From the NCBI GenBank assembly GCA_963576725.1, contig OY755239.1:55060140-55124139 (forward strand): a DNA stretch of 64,000 bases. The letters are read 5' to 3'. Below the pieces are notes generated by a model, which saw nothing but the letters and a program-made list of their open reading frames with translations, was not told the DNA's origin and searched no databases. Below, one piece after another: positions 63,091-64,000 of this stretch. The position numbers and the translations under genes are program-made. The stretch is from Azorinus chamasolen. Taxonomy: Eukaryota > Mollusca > Bivalvia > Cardiida > Solecurtidae. Within the stretch, counting starts at the first letter, position 1; each line of letters begins with the position of its first letter.

Positions 63091-64000
63091 CACTTTAAGT
63101 TGGGGTATATTAACCAGCAAACCGAATCTTCATTATTATAACACCCCTTTTGCACCTAATCAGCAAAGCAAAGCACTCATAGCAGCAGGACCCGGACGTG
63201 TACTTAAAAGTACAGAATGGTATCCCGTCTCAACTAAACCTTAATGTAGTCTTAAACTTCACATAGTGCTTAAAATAGCAAAGCAACAACTGGTTTTACT
63301 AAAAGCATAGCACAGAAAAATCTTTAATGGCAGTAGTTCACTAGTTTGGCCGCAGCTGATGGCCAAATGGGAGAGAAATGATAAGGGCCTTTAGCCTGTA
63401 TTCATATCTCTCCCACCGCCCAAAAGCGGCAGCAAGGCCTAACAAGAGGTTCGCACCCTCTGCCTTGTCTTTTAATTAGATGGTAAAACATGGCTGGTAG
63501 CCGCGCAGGAAATCACATAAACCCATTTTTATATTTGCAACATTGTTGCCCGTATTCGAAAAATGCACAATCCGCCATATATTATGTACTATTAAAAGGT
63601 AAATTCATGTGGCACAGGTAAACATAAACCCCTATTGCTTTACCAGCTTGACTGCATGAGTGTTTGGCCGCTTTCTAGCAGAGCATAGACATGAGCCCAT
63701 TTCCCAATCCCATGGAAGAATTTCAGACCAAATAATCTTGGTGATAGGCGTATGTTGTCTAAGGAATGTAAAAAGGTTGAATAATGTATCAAGATACAAG
63801 AATTGTTAATTTGAGTCGGATTTATGACAAGAAACATTAGCTATATCAGAAGCTATTTGTGGACCATAGTACCAAAAACCAATAGCACTTTAAAACAAAC
63901 GGCCTGTAAATATGTTGCATCTAGAAAATAAATACATATAAGATATATAGCTATATCTAAAATCTCAAGTTTAATAAAATGTAAATATGTATTACAATTA
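63091..64000. other. no recognisable gene
   Basis: Anonymous. GGAGAGA...TCTCTCCC and GGCCGCAGCTGATGGCC short inverted phrases lie at 63350-63410. No domain-bearing frame. Confidence 0.45.

Overview
The window is animal nuclear DNA, most likely from a bivalve mollusc. It is AT-rich and repeat-saturated. It carries spliced or partial animal genes (a Mab-21/cGAS-like enzyme and a cytochrome P450 first exon), tRNA-derived SINE heads, LINE, Penelope-like and BEL/Pao retroelements, and the tandem-unit plus ACGG-microsatellite elements typical of bivalves. A dreissenid-like mussel is plausible, but I cannot fix the species. There are no bacterial operons, rRNAs or CRISPR arrays.

Only two host genes can be supported. 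At 15.9-17.4 kb (minus) a complete single-exon cGAS-like/Mab-21 nucleotidyltransferase keeps its catalytic triad. It also has a candidate N-myristoylation site and a C-terminal membrane helix. At 56.2-56.7 kb (plus) lies the first exon of a CYP2-like P450, ending in a clean splice donor; no later exon was found.

Layout: 0-5 kb holds minisatellites and a LINE 3' end. 5.0-6.8 kb is a decayed RTE-like LINE (minus). 7.3-9.5 kb is a tandem-unit element nested in another. 9.5-15.9 kb is a mosaic of foldback MITEs and tandem-unit elements. 17.4-29 kb is dense in TTAA-flanked MITEs. 29.2-32.1 kb is a Penelope-like reverse transcriptase (minus) split by a 2.1 kb tandem array and by a small palindromic MITE. 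34.65-41.57 kb is a full-length BEL/Pao LTR retrotransposon (minus) with almost identical LTRs, a 5-bp target duplication and five coding breaks; it is flanked on both sides by an unusual CCGAA/TTCGG-rich repeat. 43-51 kb is a shuffled segmental-duplication zone. 52.2-54.0 kb is a second copy of the same Penelope-like RT (plus). 55-64 kb holds more nested MITEs, the P450 exon, a CR1/L2-like LINE 3' half and a short tandem-unit element.

Two systems stand out. First, elements starting AACAAGAG, carrying 138-170 bp tandem units and a 3' hairpin, look like non-autonomous Helentrons (HINEs). Two otherwise unrelated unit families share the 20-mer AGGTCAAAGGTCAAGGTCAC, and one array repeats a perfect oestrogen-response-element palindrome ten times, mostly at 145 bp. 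Second, several MITE families with different ends are built on one plan (TTAA or TACAG ends around a long perfect palindrome). They share the palindrome centre CTCCTATAGGAG, swap ends and cores, and insert into each other end to end.
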